From: Pseudalgibacter ostreae
GTDB taxonomy: Bacteria; Bacteroidota; Bacteroidia; Flavobacteriales; Flavobacteriaceae
Direction of reading: 5' to 3'
Assembly (NCBI RefSeq): GCF_042427585.1
Contig: NZ_JBHMFC010000074.1
Coordinates: 124,001-188,000 of the forward strand
Length of the DNA stretch: 64,000 nucleotides
Part shown: piece after piece, positions 9,595-19,719 of the stretch
Layout: every line of letters starts with the position of its first letter
Numbering within the stretch: the first letter of the stretch is position 1
Made by a program: the position numbers and the translations under genes
Notes under the pieces: generated by a model
Told to the model about the DNA's origin: nothing
Database searches by the model: none
The model's input: only the letters and a program-made list of their open reading frames with translations

Positions 9595-9699
9595 TCTAGA
9601 ACACATGTTCCAAAAAACAACATACGTGCTAAACTTTATTGGCCATTGCGTTTCGCCCACACCCTATTATTTAGTATTTTGGAGAATCAAATTCCCGAT

Positions 9700-12600
9700 A
9701 TGAAAAAATGGTTTTATAACATATTACTAATTATAATTTCCCCTTTTATACTTGCTGTAAACAACCCTCACATTTCTATATCTAAAATAACGCCATCTGG
9801 AGGGGTAGCCTATTCTCAAGTCACTTCTATATTAGAAGATCATCATGGATTTATATGGTTTGGCACCAATAATGGTCTTTTTTCCTACAACTCTATAGAT
9901 GTTAAAAGGTATAATCACCTACAGAATGATCTATCTACTATCTCCACCAATAGAATAAACACACTTTATAAAGAAAAAAACGGAAAAATGTGGGTGGCAA
10001 CCGAAAACGGCTTATGCGCCTATAATGCTAAAAAAGATAATTTCGACAGATACTCTATTAAAGATCAGTTTGATAATTATATTGGTAAAGACATCACCTC
10101 TTTTTTTCAAGATGACAAAGACATCTTTTGGTTTTCGGATGAAAAAGGTTTTGGAACAATAAACATCAACACCAGTAGGGCGCTATATCAAAACATAAAC
10201 AATAACACGAGCCGTGTGAGTTTGGTTTCCATGGATAAAACCATGCGTATTTGGGTTTTTTATGAGAACGGCAACATCTATTACAAGCTTAAGGACTCCA
10301 ATACATTTCAGTTTTACTCCAAAGGTATTGCCAACCCTGTTCGATCTGTTTTAATTGATAATGAGTTTGTTTGGATTGGTTATGAATCACAAGGTTTGCT
10401 GTGTTTGGATATGCATGGTAAAGCCAAACATCACTTTTATTCAAAAAACAGCAATGCTCCTGAGTTGCCCAGTAACGACGTGAGGAGTATAATTAAAGAT
10501 GAAAACAACCAAATATGGGTTGCAACTTATAATGGAATTGCCGTAATCGATAATTTTAAAGTAACATTTGTAATCGATCAACAAAAATATCCAGAATTAC
10601 CAAACCACTCCATTTGGTCTCTATACGAAGATTCACGAAAAAACATATGGATAGGCACTTGGATGGGAGGACTTGCTTTTCATAGCGCCTATAATAATTC
10701 ATTTTTACACTACAATCAATCTACATCAAAAAATGCAATAAGCAACAATATAGTAAGTAGTTTTGTACAGGTGCCACACAAACCAAATATATTAATTGGC
10801 ACTGATGATGGTGAATTGAATAATTTCAATCCTGAAACCAATATTTTTACCACAGAGCCTATTTATTACAATGGCAAAGTGATTCAAAACATCAAATCAC
10901 TTGCTTATGATAAATTTAAAACCTTATGGGTTGGGACATATGCACATGGTGTTTTCTACCGAAAAAAAAACCAAAACACCTTTCAGCGTTTAACGCCTCC
11001 TTTTAATACTGGTTTTCAAGCTTTAGATATTTTGCCAACAGACGAAGGGGTATGGATTAGCGATTACCCGCAAGGTGTTTATTTCTATAATTTTACATCA
11101 AAAAAATTCACACAACACCAGCACAACCCTCTAGATATAAACACCATATCAGACGACAATGTTAGACACATCATTCAAGATAAACAGGGCCATATTTGGT
11201 TTGCTACCCAAAACGGACTCAATCTTTTAAGAAAAGGTTCCTCTCAATTTATCCATTTTTTTTATCAAGAAGCCAATAATAATAGTATTGCTACAAATTA
11301 TATTTATTGCCTCCATGAAGACAATAAAGGCTTTATATGGATTGGTACCAATGGCCAAGGGCTAGACAAATACAATCCTAAAACTGGTACAGCAGAACAT
11401 TTCACTATAAAAGAAGGGCTTCCTGGAAATGAAATATTTTCCATATTAGAAGATTTCGAACATAATTTATGGATTACAACCGAAAACGGCCTTTCTATGC
11501 TCAATCCTACAACAAACACCATTCGGTCTTTTATTAGCAATAAGGGGATACAAAACAATCATTTTCATCCTACTGCAGCCTTATCGCCCTTAAATAACGA
11601 GCTGTATTTCGGTGGGTCAGACGGCTTAATACGGTTCTTTCCCCAAGAAATAAAAACAAACCCCATACCCCCTGTTACAACAATAACCCATTTTTTTATA
11701 AACAATGAAGAGGTACTACCCGAAAGACCCAACTCTGTTTTAAAAGATATTATTAGTAACACCAAAACCTTAGAATTAACCCATAAACAAAACTCTATAA
11801 GTTTTCAATTTATCTCTAACAACTATATAAACCCTCAAAAAAACGAATTTAAATACAGGTTAAAAGGCTTTGATGACCAATGGAACAATTCTGATTTTAA
11901 TGACAAGGCAAATTTCACAAACGTACCACCTGGGAATTATATTTTTGAAGTAAAGGCCGCCAATAACGATAGTGTTTGGAACGACAACCCTACCCAAGTT
12001 TTTATAAATATTAGTCCACCTATATGGCTTACTTGGTATGCCTATTTATTCTATATAATAGTTTTTATTGCTTCTATTTACTTTTTCAGAAAACAGGTAA
12101 TTCATCGTCAAAGACTTAAATCTGAAATACAATTAGCAAAAATCCAGCAAGAAACTAAAGAACAGCTTCACCAAGGAAAACTTCAATTTTTCACTAATAT
12201 TTCCCACGAATTTAGAACACCACTAACACTTATTCAAGGCCCTGTAACACGTTTGCTGAAAACGGGATTTGAAAATGAAGCATCCAATAAACAGTTAATA
12301 CTAATTAAAAACAATACAGATCGCTTACTTCGTTTAATTAATCAATTTTTAGATTTTAGAAGAATTGATCATGGGAAACTAAAACTTAACCCTATAAATG
12401 CCGACATTGTGGCTTTTAGCAAAAATGTATTTAATTGTTTTGAAGAACATGCAAGATATAGAGCTTTTAATTTTAATTTTATATCGGATTTGACCAGCTT
12501 AAAAATGGATTTTGATACCGATAAATTAGACAAAGTATTGGTTAACATGTTGTCTAATGCCTTTAAGTACTCACCAGACAATGGCACTATTACATTAAAA

Positions 12601-13800
12601 ATACAAAAGAACACTAGACCCAAACTAAAGTCTAACTGGAACACCTACACTATAGGCGAAATTATCGATGGCGATTTTATTAGCATAAGCATATCGGATA
12701 CAGGCGAAGGCATGTCGGCAGATACGCTCCCTCAAATATTTGAAAGGTTTTTTCAACTCGAAACCAACGCAAATAGAGGAACAGGCATAGGTCTTTCCTT
12801 ATCTACCAATTATATTACCATGCACCATGGCCAATTAACAGTAAGCAGCTCTGAAGGCAAGGGCTCTGTTTTTTGTATTTATTTACCAGAACGCCAGTTC
12901 GCTTTTTTTAACGACACCCCAATAGAAACCACTCCTACCTCTACTTTTGATTTTACATCGGAATCTGCTGCACCTTTAGAAAATAAACCCAAATTAACAG
13001 AGCCCCCCGAAAATCAGGAGTCTCTTATATTAATAGCAGAAGACAATCCTGAGTTATTGGATTTCTTGGTAGAGTCATTAGAAAATCATTTTAGAATAGC
13101 CAAATCAAAAAATGGAAAAGAAGCTTTAGAGCAAATACATTCTTTATATCCAGATTTAGTCGTTTCGGATATTATGATGCCAGAAATAAATGGTATAGAA
13201 TTATGTTCTAAAATAAAGACAGATATAAGAACAAGTCATATTCCCGTTATTTTACTTACTGCCCTAGATACCATTCAAGACAAAATAACAGGTATTCATT
13301 CTGGTGCCGATGCCTACTTAGCAAAACCTTTTAATGAAGACCTTTTAATTGTTCAAATCAATAATTTATTAAATTCCAGAAAAGGATTGCGCGAATCGTT
13401 TGCTTCTAGTCAAGATTCCTGGGAAAACCATTCTGAAATTCATGATCTAGATAAAAAACTACTTTTAAAGGCTATAAATAGTATTGAACAAAACATAACC
13501 AATGCTGATTTCAGCGTGGAGGATTTGGCGAAAAACCTACACCTAAGCCGCACACACCTTCACAGAAAACTAAAATCACTTACAGATCAATCTGCTACCG
13601 AGTTTATTCGCAGTATAAGACTAAAAAATGCCATCAAATTAATGAAAAAAGGAGATACTACTATTAATGAAATAGGCTATGCTGTTGGGTTCAATTCTCA
13701 TAACTATTTCACGAAATCCTTTAAAAAACAATATGGAAAAACACCCTCTGATTTTATAAAAGAAAACTCTGATGCAATTGGATCTCTAAATAAAAAATAG
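9700..13800 (+). CDS. Hybrid two-component system regulator (PUL1)
   Basis: A one-protein sensor and transcription factor of 1366 residues. The frame is open from 9586, but the ATG at 9700 starts a proper signal peptide (MKKWFYNILLIIISPFILAV), so it is preferred. The periplasmic part has two-bladed propeller repeats (IWVATYNG, LWVGTYAHG and similar) and a Y_Y_Y domain ending near PPGNYIFEVKA. One membrane helix lies near residue 780. Then come HisKA with NISHEFRTP (His836), an HATPase domain (LSNAFKYS, DTGEGM, GTGIGLSL), a receiver (Asp1157 in SDIMMP) and a C-terminal AraC-type helix-turn-helix. It probably senses a PUL1 oligosaccharide in the periplasm and activates the divergent GH88-SusC-SusD operon. 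All catalytic residues are present. Confidence 0.95.
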   Translation: MKKWFYNILLIIISPFILAVNNPHISISKITPSGGVAYSQVTSILEDHHGFIWFGTNNGLFSYNSIDVKRYNHLQNDLSTISTNRINTLYKEKNGKMWVATENGLCAYNAKKDNFDRYSIKDQFDNYIGKDITSFFQDDKDIFWFSDEKGFGTININTSRALYQNINNNTSRVSLVSMDKTMRIWVFYENGNIYYKLKDSNTFQFYSKGIANPVRSVLIDNEFVWIGYESQGLLCLDMHGKAKHHFYSKNSNAPELPSNDVRSIIKDENNQIWVATYNGIAVIDNFKVTFVIDQQKYPELPNHSIWSLYEDSRKNIWIGTWMGGLAFHSAYNNSFLHYNQSTSKNAISNNIVSSFVQVPHKPNILIGTDDGELNNFNPETNIFTTEPIYYNGKVIQNIKSLAYDKFKTLWVGTYAHGVFYRKKNQNTFQRLTPPFNTGFQALDILPTDEGVWISDYPQGVYFYNFTSKKFTQHQHNPLDINTISDDNVRHIIQDKQGHIWFATQNGLNLLRKGSSQFIHFFYQEANNNSIATNYIYCLHEDNKGFIWIGTNGQGLDKYNPKTGTAEHFTIKEGLPGNEIFSILEDFEHNLWITTENGLSMLNPTTNTIRSFISNKGIQNNHFHPTAALSPLNNELYFGGSDGLIRFFPQEIKTNPIPPVTTITHFFINNEEVLPERPNSVLKDIISNTKTLELTHKQNSISFQFISNNYINPQKNEFKYRLKGFDDQWNNSDFNDKANFTNVPPGNYIFEVKAANNDSVWNDNPTQVFINISPPIWLTWYAYLFYIIVFIASIYFFRKQVIHRQRLKSEIQLAKIQQETKEQLHQGKLQFFTNISHEFRTPLTLIQGPVTRLLKTGFENEASNKQLILIKNNTDRLLRLINQFLDFRRIDHGKLKLNPINADIVAFSKNVFNCFEEHARYRAFNFNFISDLTSLKMDFDTDKLDKVLVNMLSNAFKYSPDNGTITLKIQKNTRPKLKSNWNTYTIGEIIDGDFISISISDTGEGMSADTLPQIFERFFQLETNANRGTGIGLSLSTNYITMHHGQLTVSSSEGKGSVFCIYLPERQFAFFNDTPIETTPTSTFDFTSESAAPLENKPKLTEPPENQESLILIAEDNPELLDFLVESLENHFRIAKSKNGKEALEQIHSLYPDLVVSDIMMPEINGIELCSKIKTDIRTSHIPVILLTALDTIQDKITGIHSGADAYLAKPFNEDLLIVQINNLLNSRKGLRESFASSQDSWENHSEIHDLDKKLLLKAINSIEQNITNADFSVEDLAKNLHLSRTHLHRKLKSLTDQSATEFIRSIRLKNAIKLMKKGDTTINEIGYAVGFNSHNYFTKSFKKQYGKTPSDFIKENSDAIGSLNKK

Positions 13801-13829
13801 GTACAAATCATGCATTTGCATGCTTTTAT

Positions 13830-16800
13830 TTATTTCAACAACGTACTAGGAGGGTATCCAAATTGTTTCTTAAAGCAACGGCTAAAGTATAAGGGGTCGT
13901 TAAACCCAATTAAATCGGTAACTTCAGATACGTTATACTTTTTTGTTTTTAGAAGTTGTGCCGATTTTTTTAATCGAATGGTTCTAATAAATTCATTAGG
14001 TGCTAAATCTGTTAACTCTTTTATTTTTCTATAAAGTTTTGATGAACTCATGCCCATCTCGTCACACAAAAAACCTGTGGTAAGCCCTGGGCTACCTAAA
14101 TTTTTATTTATAATATCAGTAATTTTCTCCATTAAATCTTTATCTATGGGAGAATGCGTAAGCAAACCTATTCCGCTTTCGGCATCACCAGAAAATTTGA
14201 CTTTAAGGTCTAGCCTTGTTTTTATGATATTAATGATTATAGATTTTAGTAAAGAGGGATCAAAAGGTTTTACCAAATATCCATCTGCCCCTACGTTATA
14301 GCCTTTCATCTTATCTTCATTTTCAGATAGTGCCGTTAACAAGATTACTGGAATATGACTGATAAATTCATCCTTTTTAAGCATTTCACAAAACTGAAGG
14401 CCATCCATAACGGGCATCATAACATCTGCTACGCAGAGCATGGGTTTTATTTGTCTACAAAGCTGCAACCCTTCCTCTCCGTTTTCCGCTTCATAAACCT
14501 TGTAATACGCCGATAAATAGTCTACGATATACTTCCTTAGCTCTATATTATCTTCAATAACGAGTATTTTTTCTTTAATTTCTGTATTTGTACTTTTAGG
14601 ATTAATAGGAATGGCATGTACGATATTCTGCTTCTCCGTATTAATAGCAACTTCAAAAACTTCATTTTCACTATAGAACTTACGCATTATTGGAATTTCC
14701 ACAGCAAACACACTCCCTTCTTTGGGCGTACTCTGCACTTTAATTGTGCCTTTATGAAGTTCCACTAGCGCCTTCACCAAGGATAGCCCTATGCCCGACC
14801 CTGTGTTATTTTCTTTGCTATTTGTCGCTTGATAAAACCTAGTGAATATTTTGTCTTGGCTCTTTTTAGGTATACCGATACCATCATCACTCACCTCTAA
14901 AACCAAATAGCCTGCTTCATCTCCTTTTAAACCAATAAATAAATCGACAGAGCCATATTTGTTTGTAAACTTTACAGCATTAGATAGTAAATTATAAAGA
15001 ATCTTATCATATTTATCTTTATCGATCCATCCCAAAATTGATTCTTCTTCATAATTAAAAGACAACTGTACTTGTTTACTATATGCAAATTCCTTGAATG
15101 AATCGAAGGTGTTTTTGGTGTATTCTACAATATCGGTTTTAGATACTTTAAGCTTTAACTCACCGGTTTGTGCTTTTCTGAAATCCAATACCTGGTTTAC
15201 TAAGTTTAAAAGCCTACTCGCATTTTGGTGTATGAGATTGTACCTGCTTTTTTGATACGCACTACTATAATCTTTACTCTCTTCTATTAATTGCTTTACA
15301 GGCCCTAAAATAAGGGTTAAAGGCGTTCTCAACTCATGCGATATATTGGTGAAAAAGCGTAATTTCTCATTATTTAACTTTATATCGCGCTCTCTATTCA
15401 CTTTTTCTGTTACCAGTTCTTGTTTTAAACGGATTTTGTTTTTAAGCTCTCTCCTAACCAGGTAGTGAATGCCTGCTAATAGCAATAAAAAAACAAAAAG
15501 CGCTGGATATGTTAGCCAAAACGGTCTTTTTATTTCTATTTTATAAGATACCACATCGCTCCAATGCCCGTCGCTATTACTAGATTTTATTTTGAAAACA
15601 TAATCTCCTGGAAATAAATTGGTGTATTGAACGGTTCTCGAATTACTATTGGCTGTAATCCAATTATCATCAAACCCTTCTAACATGTAATCAAATTTAT
15701 TTAAACGCTCATTAGTATAAGATGGTGTTGAAAATTGTAAGGAAAAATTTCTATTTTTATAATTAAGCGTTATGCTTTTGGATTGGTTAAAATCTTCTTT
15801 AAGTGGAACCTCATCATTTATTTTTTTTCCTGGAAAAATTATTTCATTCTGAATTTTTATTTCAGTTATAATAGGTTTGGGCGAGAATTGATTCTCCTTT
15901 ATGGTGTATGGTGAAAAATACAGGACTCCATTTTTGGCCCCTAAATAAATATTTGATTTTCCGAAATTATAAAACCCTCTGGAGCTAAAATAATCTAATC
16001 TATTACCGCTATTAACGTGGTAGATATTATACATACCATTTTCTTTAAGCTTAGCAACACTATTATTGTTTATGTTTAGCCATAAATTACCGTTAGCATC
16101 TGTAAGTAAATCTGTAACCCATTTTCCTGCGAGTGCTTCAGGGGCTTTTAGGGCTACAAAATTATTGTTTTTACTATCAAAATAACTCAGTCCTTTTCTG
16201 GTCGCCGCCCAAAGCTTATTTTTATCATCAAATGCAATAGCGCTCACATTAATATGCGGTAAGCCTAAACCTCCATTAATAGATGCACCGTAAGTTACCG
16301 TAGTTCCTGTATCTAAAATATATTTCACTACTCCCGTTTCTGTAGCAAACCATATATGATTAAAGGCATCCTTAATAACTTTATTGATATCCTGGCCTTC
16401 AAGAAGTTTTTTACTTACGGTTTGGGTCTCTACATCCCAGATCATCGCACCTTCCCCAAAGGACCCAATCATCAGTTTGTTGTCCCCTAAGTTTTCGAAG
16501 GCTGAAACTGGCGACTGTACGAGACCGAGCTCAATGACTTTAGATTCTTTTTTTTCATAATTATAAAGCAATAATTTGCCATTCCATAGCCCGCAATAAA
16601 ATATTTTACCATCAATAGAGTAAATACTGGCAATATCGTTTTGATCGTTATGCAATGGAACGAATTGATCATCTTCTAAAATAAAAAGACCGTGATGTCG
16701 CGTTGCAACAATAATCTTATCGTTATAGGTTTTAGAAAACCCACGTATCCTTGGCGCTTGGTTTCCTATAAATTGGGAAATATCATTATTCAAATTAAAC

Positions 16801-17852
16801 TGGTTCTCAAATGAGTCGTACTTGTCCAGCCCATCTTCTGTTCCAATCCATAATACGCCAGAAGCATCAAAATATAAAGCAGAAACCAAATTATCCACCA
16901 ATGATGTTTGGTCTGTTAGTACAGAATAGTACCGTTTAAAAACGCCTTTACTAATATCTTCTAAGCGGTCGCAAACTAAAAGCCCACCCAAAGTACCCAC
17001 CCAATACTTACCATCCGAAGCCTGTGCAACAGACATAAAATAAGGCCCAAGGGCATCCCTTATTTCGCTATTTTCGATGTATAGATTATCAAATTCGTTT
17101 TTTAATTTATTCAGTTTGTACAAGCCTTTTCTCGTCCCTATAAAAACATCATGCTTGTCATCTTCATATATAAAATTCAAATACGAGTTAACCTCTAAGG
17201 AATTAGGGATGCTAAGCGTATAACGGGTTACTTGCTGGATAACACCTTTCGGGTCTATATTTATTTTAGCTACGGAAACTGCCCCATAACTACCAATCCA
17301 AATGTTTCCCGAAGAATCTTCAAAAATCTCTTTAACATAATCAAACCCTTCTAATGGTACTTTTTCAAATCTGTTCTCTTTTACTTTAAAAAGAAACACA
17401 CCTTTTTCTTTAGTACCAACCCAAACACGTTTATATTTATCTATATGGATAGCACGTATTTCTTCATCTGGCAAACTATTTGGATTTCCTGTTTCCGTTA
17501 AAAAAGTTTTAAATTGATAAGTATTTAAATTTAAGAGCGTTACACCTTTTCTCGTTCCAATCCATAATTGGTTGGTTTCTTGGTCCAACTCTAAAGCTGT
17601 TATATCATCATTTTCAATTTTATAATGTTCTTCGGAAGTGCTTAAATACGTTTTAAACTCATACCCGTCGAATCTGTTTAAACCAGAAAAGGTTCCTAAC
17701 CATAAAAACCCATGATTATCCTGCACGATATGGCGTACGGAATTATGGGACAACCCCCCTTTATCATTATAATGCTCAAACTTAACGGTTTGTGCGTAAA
17801 CGCTCAAAAAACATGATACTACGTACAACGATAGTATAAAACGGTACTTCAT
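13830..17852 (-). CDS. Hybrid two-component system regulator (PUL2)
   Basis: A 1340-residue membrane sensor fused to a transcription factor. It has a signal peptide (ending VYAQ) and periplasmic propeller repeats (GFLWLGTFSG, LWIGTEDGLD, LWAATRKG), a Y_Y_Y domain (LFPGDYVFKIKS) and a membrane helix near residue 785. HisKA follows with NISHELRTP (His839), an HATPase domain (LLSNAVKFT, DDGIGIP, GSGIGLSL), a receiver (Asp1143 in ADVMMP) and an AraC helix-turn-helix at the C-terminus. It begins 19 bases after the metallophosphatase stop, so it is the last gene of the long PUL2 operon and would amplify its own synthesis. It is tail-to-tail with the PUL1 regulator, with only 29 bases between their stop codons. 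It probably binds the mirrored operators at 36283-36487. Confidence 0.95.
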   Translation of the reverse strand: MKYRFILSLYVVSCFLSVYAQTVKFEHYNDKGGLSHNSVRHIVQDNHGFLWLGTFSGLNRFDGYEFKTYLSTSEEHYKIENDDITALELDQETNQLWIGTRKGVTLLNLNTYQFKTFLTETGNPNSLPDEEIRAIHIDKYKRVWVGTKEKGVFLFKVKENRFEKVPLEGFDYVKEIFEDSSGNIWIGSYGAVSVAKINIDPKGVIQQVTRYTLSIPNSLEVNSYLNFIYEDDKHDVFIGTRKGLYKLNKLKNEFDNLYIENSEIRDALGPYFMSVAQASDGKYWVGTLGGLLVCDRLEDISKGVFKRYYSVLTDQTSLVDNLVSALYFDASGVLWIGTEDGLDKYDSFENQFNLNNDISQFIGNQAPRIRGFSKTYNDKIIVATRHHGLFILEDDQFVPLHNDQNDIASIYSIDGKIFYCGLWNGKLLLYNYEKKESKVIELGLVQSPVSAFENLGDNKLMIGSFGEGAMIWDVETQTVSKKLLEGQDINKVIKDAFNHIWFATETGVVKYILDTGTTVTYGASINGGLGLPHINVSAIAFDDKNKLWAATRKGLSYFDSKNNNFVALKAPEALAGKWVTDLLTDANGNLWLNINNNSVAKLKENGMYNIYHVNSGNRLDYFSSRGFYNFGKSNIYLGAKNGVLYFSPYTIKENQFSPKPIITEIKIQNEIIFPGKKINDEVPLKEDFNQSKSITLNYKNRNFSLQFSTPSYTNERLNKFDYMLEGFDDNWITANSNSRTVQYTNLFPGDYVFKIKSSNSDGHWSDVVSYKIEIKRPFWLTYPALFVFLLLLAGIHYLVRRELKNKIRLKQELVTEKVNRERDIKLNNEKLRFFTNISHELRTPLTLILGPVKQLIEESKDYSSAYQKSRYNLIHQNASRLLNLVNQVLDFRKAQTGELKLKVSKTDIVEYTKNTFDSFKEFAYSKQVQLSFNYEEESILGWIDKDKYDKILYNLLSNAVKFTNKYGSVDLFIGLKGDEAGYLVLEVSDDGIGIPKKSQDKIFTRFYQATNSKENNTGSGIGLSLVKALVELHKGTIKVQSTPKEGSVFAVEIPIMRKFYSENEVFEVAINTEKQNIVHAIPINPKSTNTEIKEKILVIEDNIELRKYIVDYLSAYYKVYEAENGEEGLQLCRQIKPMLCVADVMMPVMDGLQFCEMLKKDEFISHIPVILLTALSENEDKMKGYNVGADGYLVKPFDPSLLKSIIINIIKTRLDLKVKFSGDAESGIGLLTHSPIDKDLMEKITDIINKNLGSPGLTTGFLCDEMGMSSSKLYRKIKELTDLAPNEFIRTIRLKKSAQLLKTKKYNVSEVTDLIGFNDPLYFSRCFKKQFGYPPSTLLK

Positions 17853-17871
17853 TAAAAAAGGGTTTTACTAT

Positions 17872-19710
17872 TTATGGTGTTATTTTTTTAATACTATTAG
17901 ATTTTAAATTTATCATAAAATGATCTGAGGGCAGTCCGCTTACAGTTTTATCAAATATTTTAGCCCACAATCTATAGGCAGAATCTGGCGATCTTTTTAG
18001 TTGGTTACAAACCAGCTCATATTGTTTTAAACGACTTACCTCCATATCTCGTTTGGCTAATTCGTCTGCACTTCTTAGTTTATAAAAATCATAAATCATA
18101 TCCAACCCTGTCCAACCCTCAAAATCTTTTAAAGTTAAGTTATTGGCGAACACTACTTGCTCTAATTCATGACTTACCTCTATATTTTGCAACAATAAAT
18201 CTTTTCCTGTTGATGTTAGAATCTGTTTTAAAAAAGGCTGGGACCAATCTTTTGTTAAAAAACGAAGCCGAACTAATTCCTCTAAATGCCATTGAGTAAA
18301 ATCTTTATAGTTTTCGGCTTCCAGAATTTCTTTATTCCAAATGGATGCTTTTTCTAAGCCTTGTAAATATGCATATTCCTGTTCGTATAAAGAAAATAAA
18401 TGATTAAAGTTTTTAACCGTTTTCATGACGACGGTCTCAATTTCAAAATCTGTACTTGAATGAATGGTTAAAATCTTATAAGCTGGTGCATAAGCAGCTA
18501 AAGAGGGGGTTTGGATATTAAATAATGAATTGCCCTTTTTACTTGTTCGAACACCCGTATCGTTAATATGCATGTGCCCACCAAAATGAATTTGAATCCC
18601 TGCATCTGCAAAAACCTCTGCTACTTTTTCCTTGGGCACGCGGTGCAAATGCATCTTATTCTCACCAAAAAACGCTTTCATTTCTGGTGAGGCATCATCA
18701 TTAAAATCAACCATTGGATAATGACTAAAGGCAATTAACACCTTTCCTTTTTTTTTGGCCAATTGAGCTACTTTCCTCACCCAATCTACCAAATGGTTCT
18801 TTTGTAGAAGCACTTGGTTATACCCAATACTGGCTCCTGAAAAATCTTTTGGATTATGAGACACAGCGGGCAATACTTTATTCGGCATATACACATTGGC
18901 ATCTATTGCTAAAAGCCATAAGCCTTGGATAGGTTCTACTAAATAACTAGCATCTGGATGTTTATTATAAGCATCTATAGCATACAATCTTTGGTTTAAA
19001 CCAGACTGCTTTTGGGCCTTTTCGAAGGTATAGTCTTCATAAGTGTATTTAGAAAAAGGGGTTTCCCAATACAAATATTCCTTTATAGGGTAAAAACCAA
19101 AAGCAGACATTTCATTTAATACGTCTTTATACCCCCACTTTTTAATCTCGGAGGTTATAATAGGCTTTAAAGATGTGCTAACCTGTGCTTTTAAGTTTTG
19201 AACAGAACTGGTAATGATTTGCTCTTGCCCACCCTCGCCTAAAAAATCGGTTTTACCAGCTTCTTCAGCAAAAGGCTTTACGGGATCATGATTGCCAGTA
19301 GTGGCAAAAAACAAGATGCCGTGCTTTGCCGTATAGTCGTCTAATATCGTCTTTAGACCTTTTACATGAATGGGCTGCCCATCATCACTAAAATCGCCTG
19401 GTAATGCTACAAGTTTTATCCCTTTAGCTACAATATCGTCTAAGGCTTCTAAAAAGGCGAAGTAATTCTCATTGAATATTCTAGTGGATTGTAATTGTGC
19501 AGCCATAGTTCTTATATTAACATAGGCTCCAGTTTTTGGGTTCTTTATACCTCTGTAATCCACATCCTCAAAATGAGCATAAATATCTTGAAAATGAGCA
19601 TCGGCTATAAATGCAATTTGAATACGCTCCTCCTTTTCCCTCTCTATCTTATGGCATGAAAGCAGTACGAATACACTACTAGACAAAACATATTTCCATA
19701 GAAATTTCAT
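17872..19710 (-). CDS. Calcineurin-like metallophosphoesterase, lipoprotein
   Basis: A 612-residue exported lipoprotein (VFVLLSC lipobox). The dinuclear-metal phosphoesterase motifs are all visible: IADAHF near residue 33, LPGDFSDDGQP, TTGNHDP, SHYP and GGHMHIND. The C-terminal 200 residues are helical with no recognised domain. It would hydrolyse a phosphate mono- or diester in the periplasm. The gene starts 9 bases after the esterase-PLC fusion gene stops and ends 19 bases before the hybrid regulator, so it is firmly inside the PUL2 operon. A phosphoesterase here suggests that the glycan, or the molecule carrying it, bears phosphate. The family call is secure; the substrate is unknown. Confidence 0.88.
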   Translation of the reverse strand: MKFLWKYVLSSSVFVLLSCHKIEREKEERIQIAFIADAHFQDIYAHFEDVDYRGIKNPKTGAYVNIRTMAAQLQSTRIFNENYFAFLEALDDIVAKGIKLVALPGDFSDDGQPIHVKGLKTILDDYTAKHGILFFATTGNHDPVKPFAEEAGKTDFLGEGGQEQIITSSVQNLKAQVSTSLKPIITSEIKKWGYKDVLNEMSAFGFYPIKEYLYWETPFSKYTYEDYTFEKAQKQSGLNQRLYAIDAYNKHPDASYLVEPIQGLWLLAIDANVYMPNKVLPAVSHNPKDFSGASIGYNQVLLQKNHLVDWVRKVAQLAKKKGKVLIAFSHYPMVDFNDDASPEMKAFFGENKMHLHRVPKEKVAEVFADAGIQIHFGGHMHINDTGVRTSKKGNSLFNIQTPSLAAYAPAYKILTIHSSTDFEIETVVMKTVKNFNHLFSLYEQEYAYLQGLEKASIWNKEILEAENYKDFTQWHLEELVRLRFLTKDWSQPFLKQILTSTGKDLLLQNIEVSHELEQVVFANNLTLKDFEGWTGLDMIYDFYKLRSADELAKRDMEVSRLKQYELVCNQLKRSPDSAYRLWAKIFDKTVSGLPSDHFMINLKSNSIKKITP

Positions 19711-19719
19711 AATATTATC

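Noticed and set aside
9586..9699. N-terminal extension of the PUL1 regulator by 38 residues
   Set aside because: The extension puts non-signal sequence ahead of a good signal peptide at 9700 and would run through the candidate operator; the start at 9700 is preferred.
13809..13823. CATGCA/TGCATG palindrome between the two regulators
   Set aside because: The stem is only five or six bases with a loop too small to be stable and no T-run beside it, so it is not called as a terminator.
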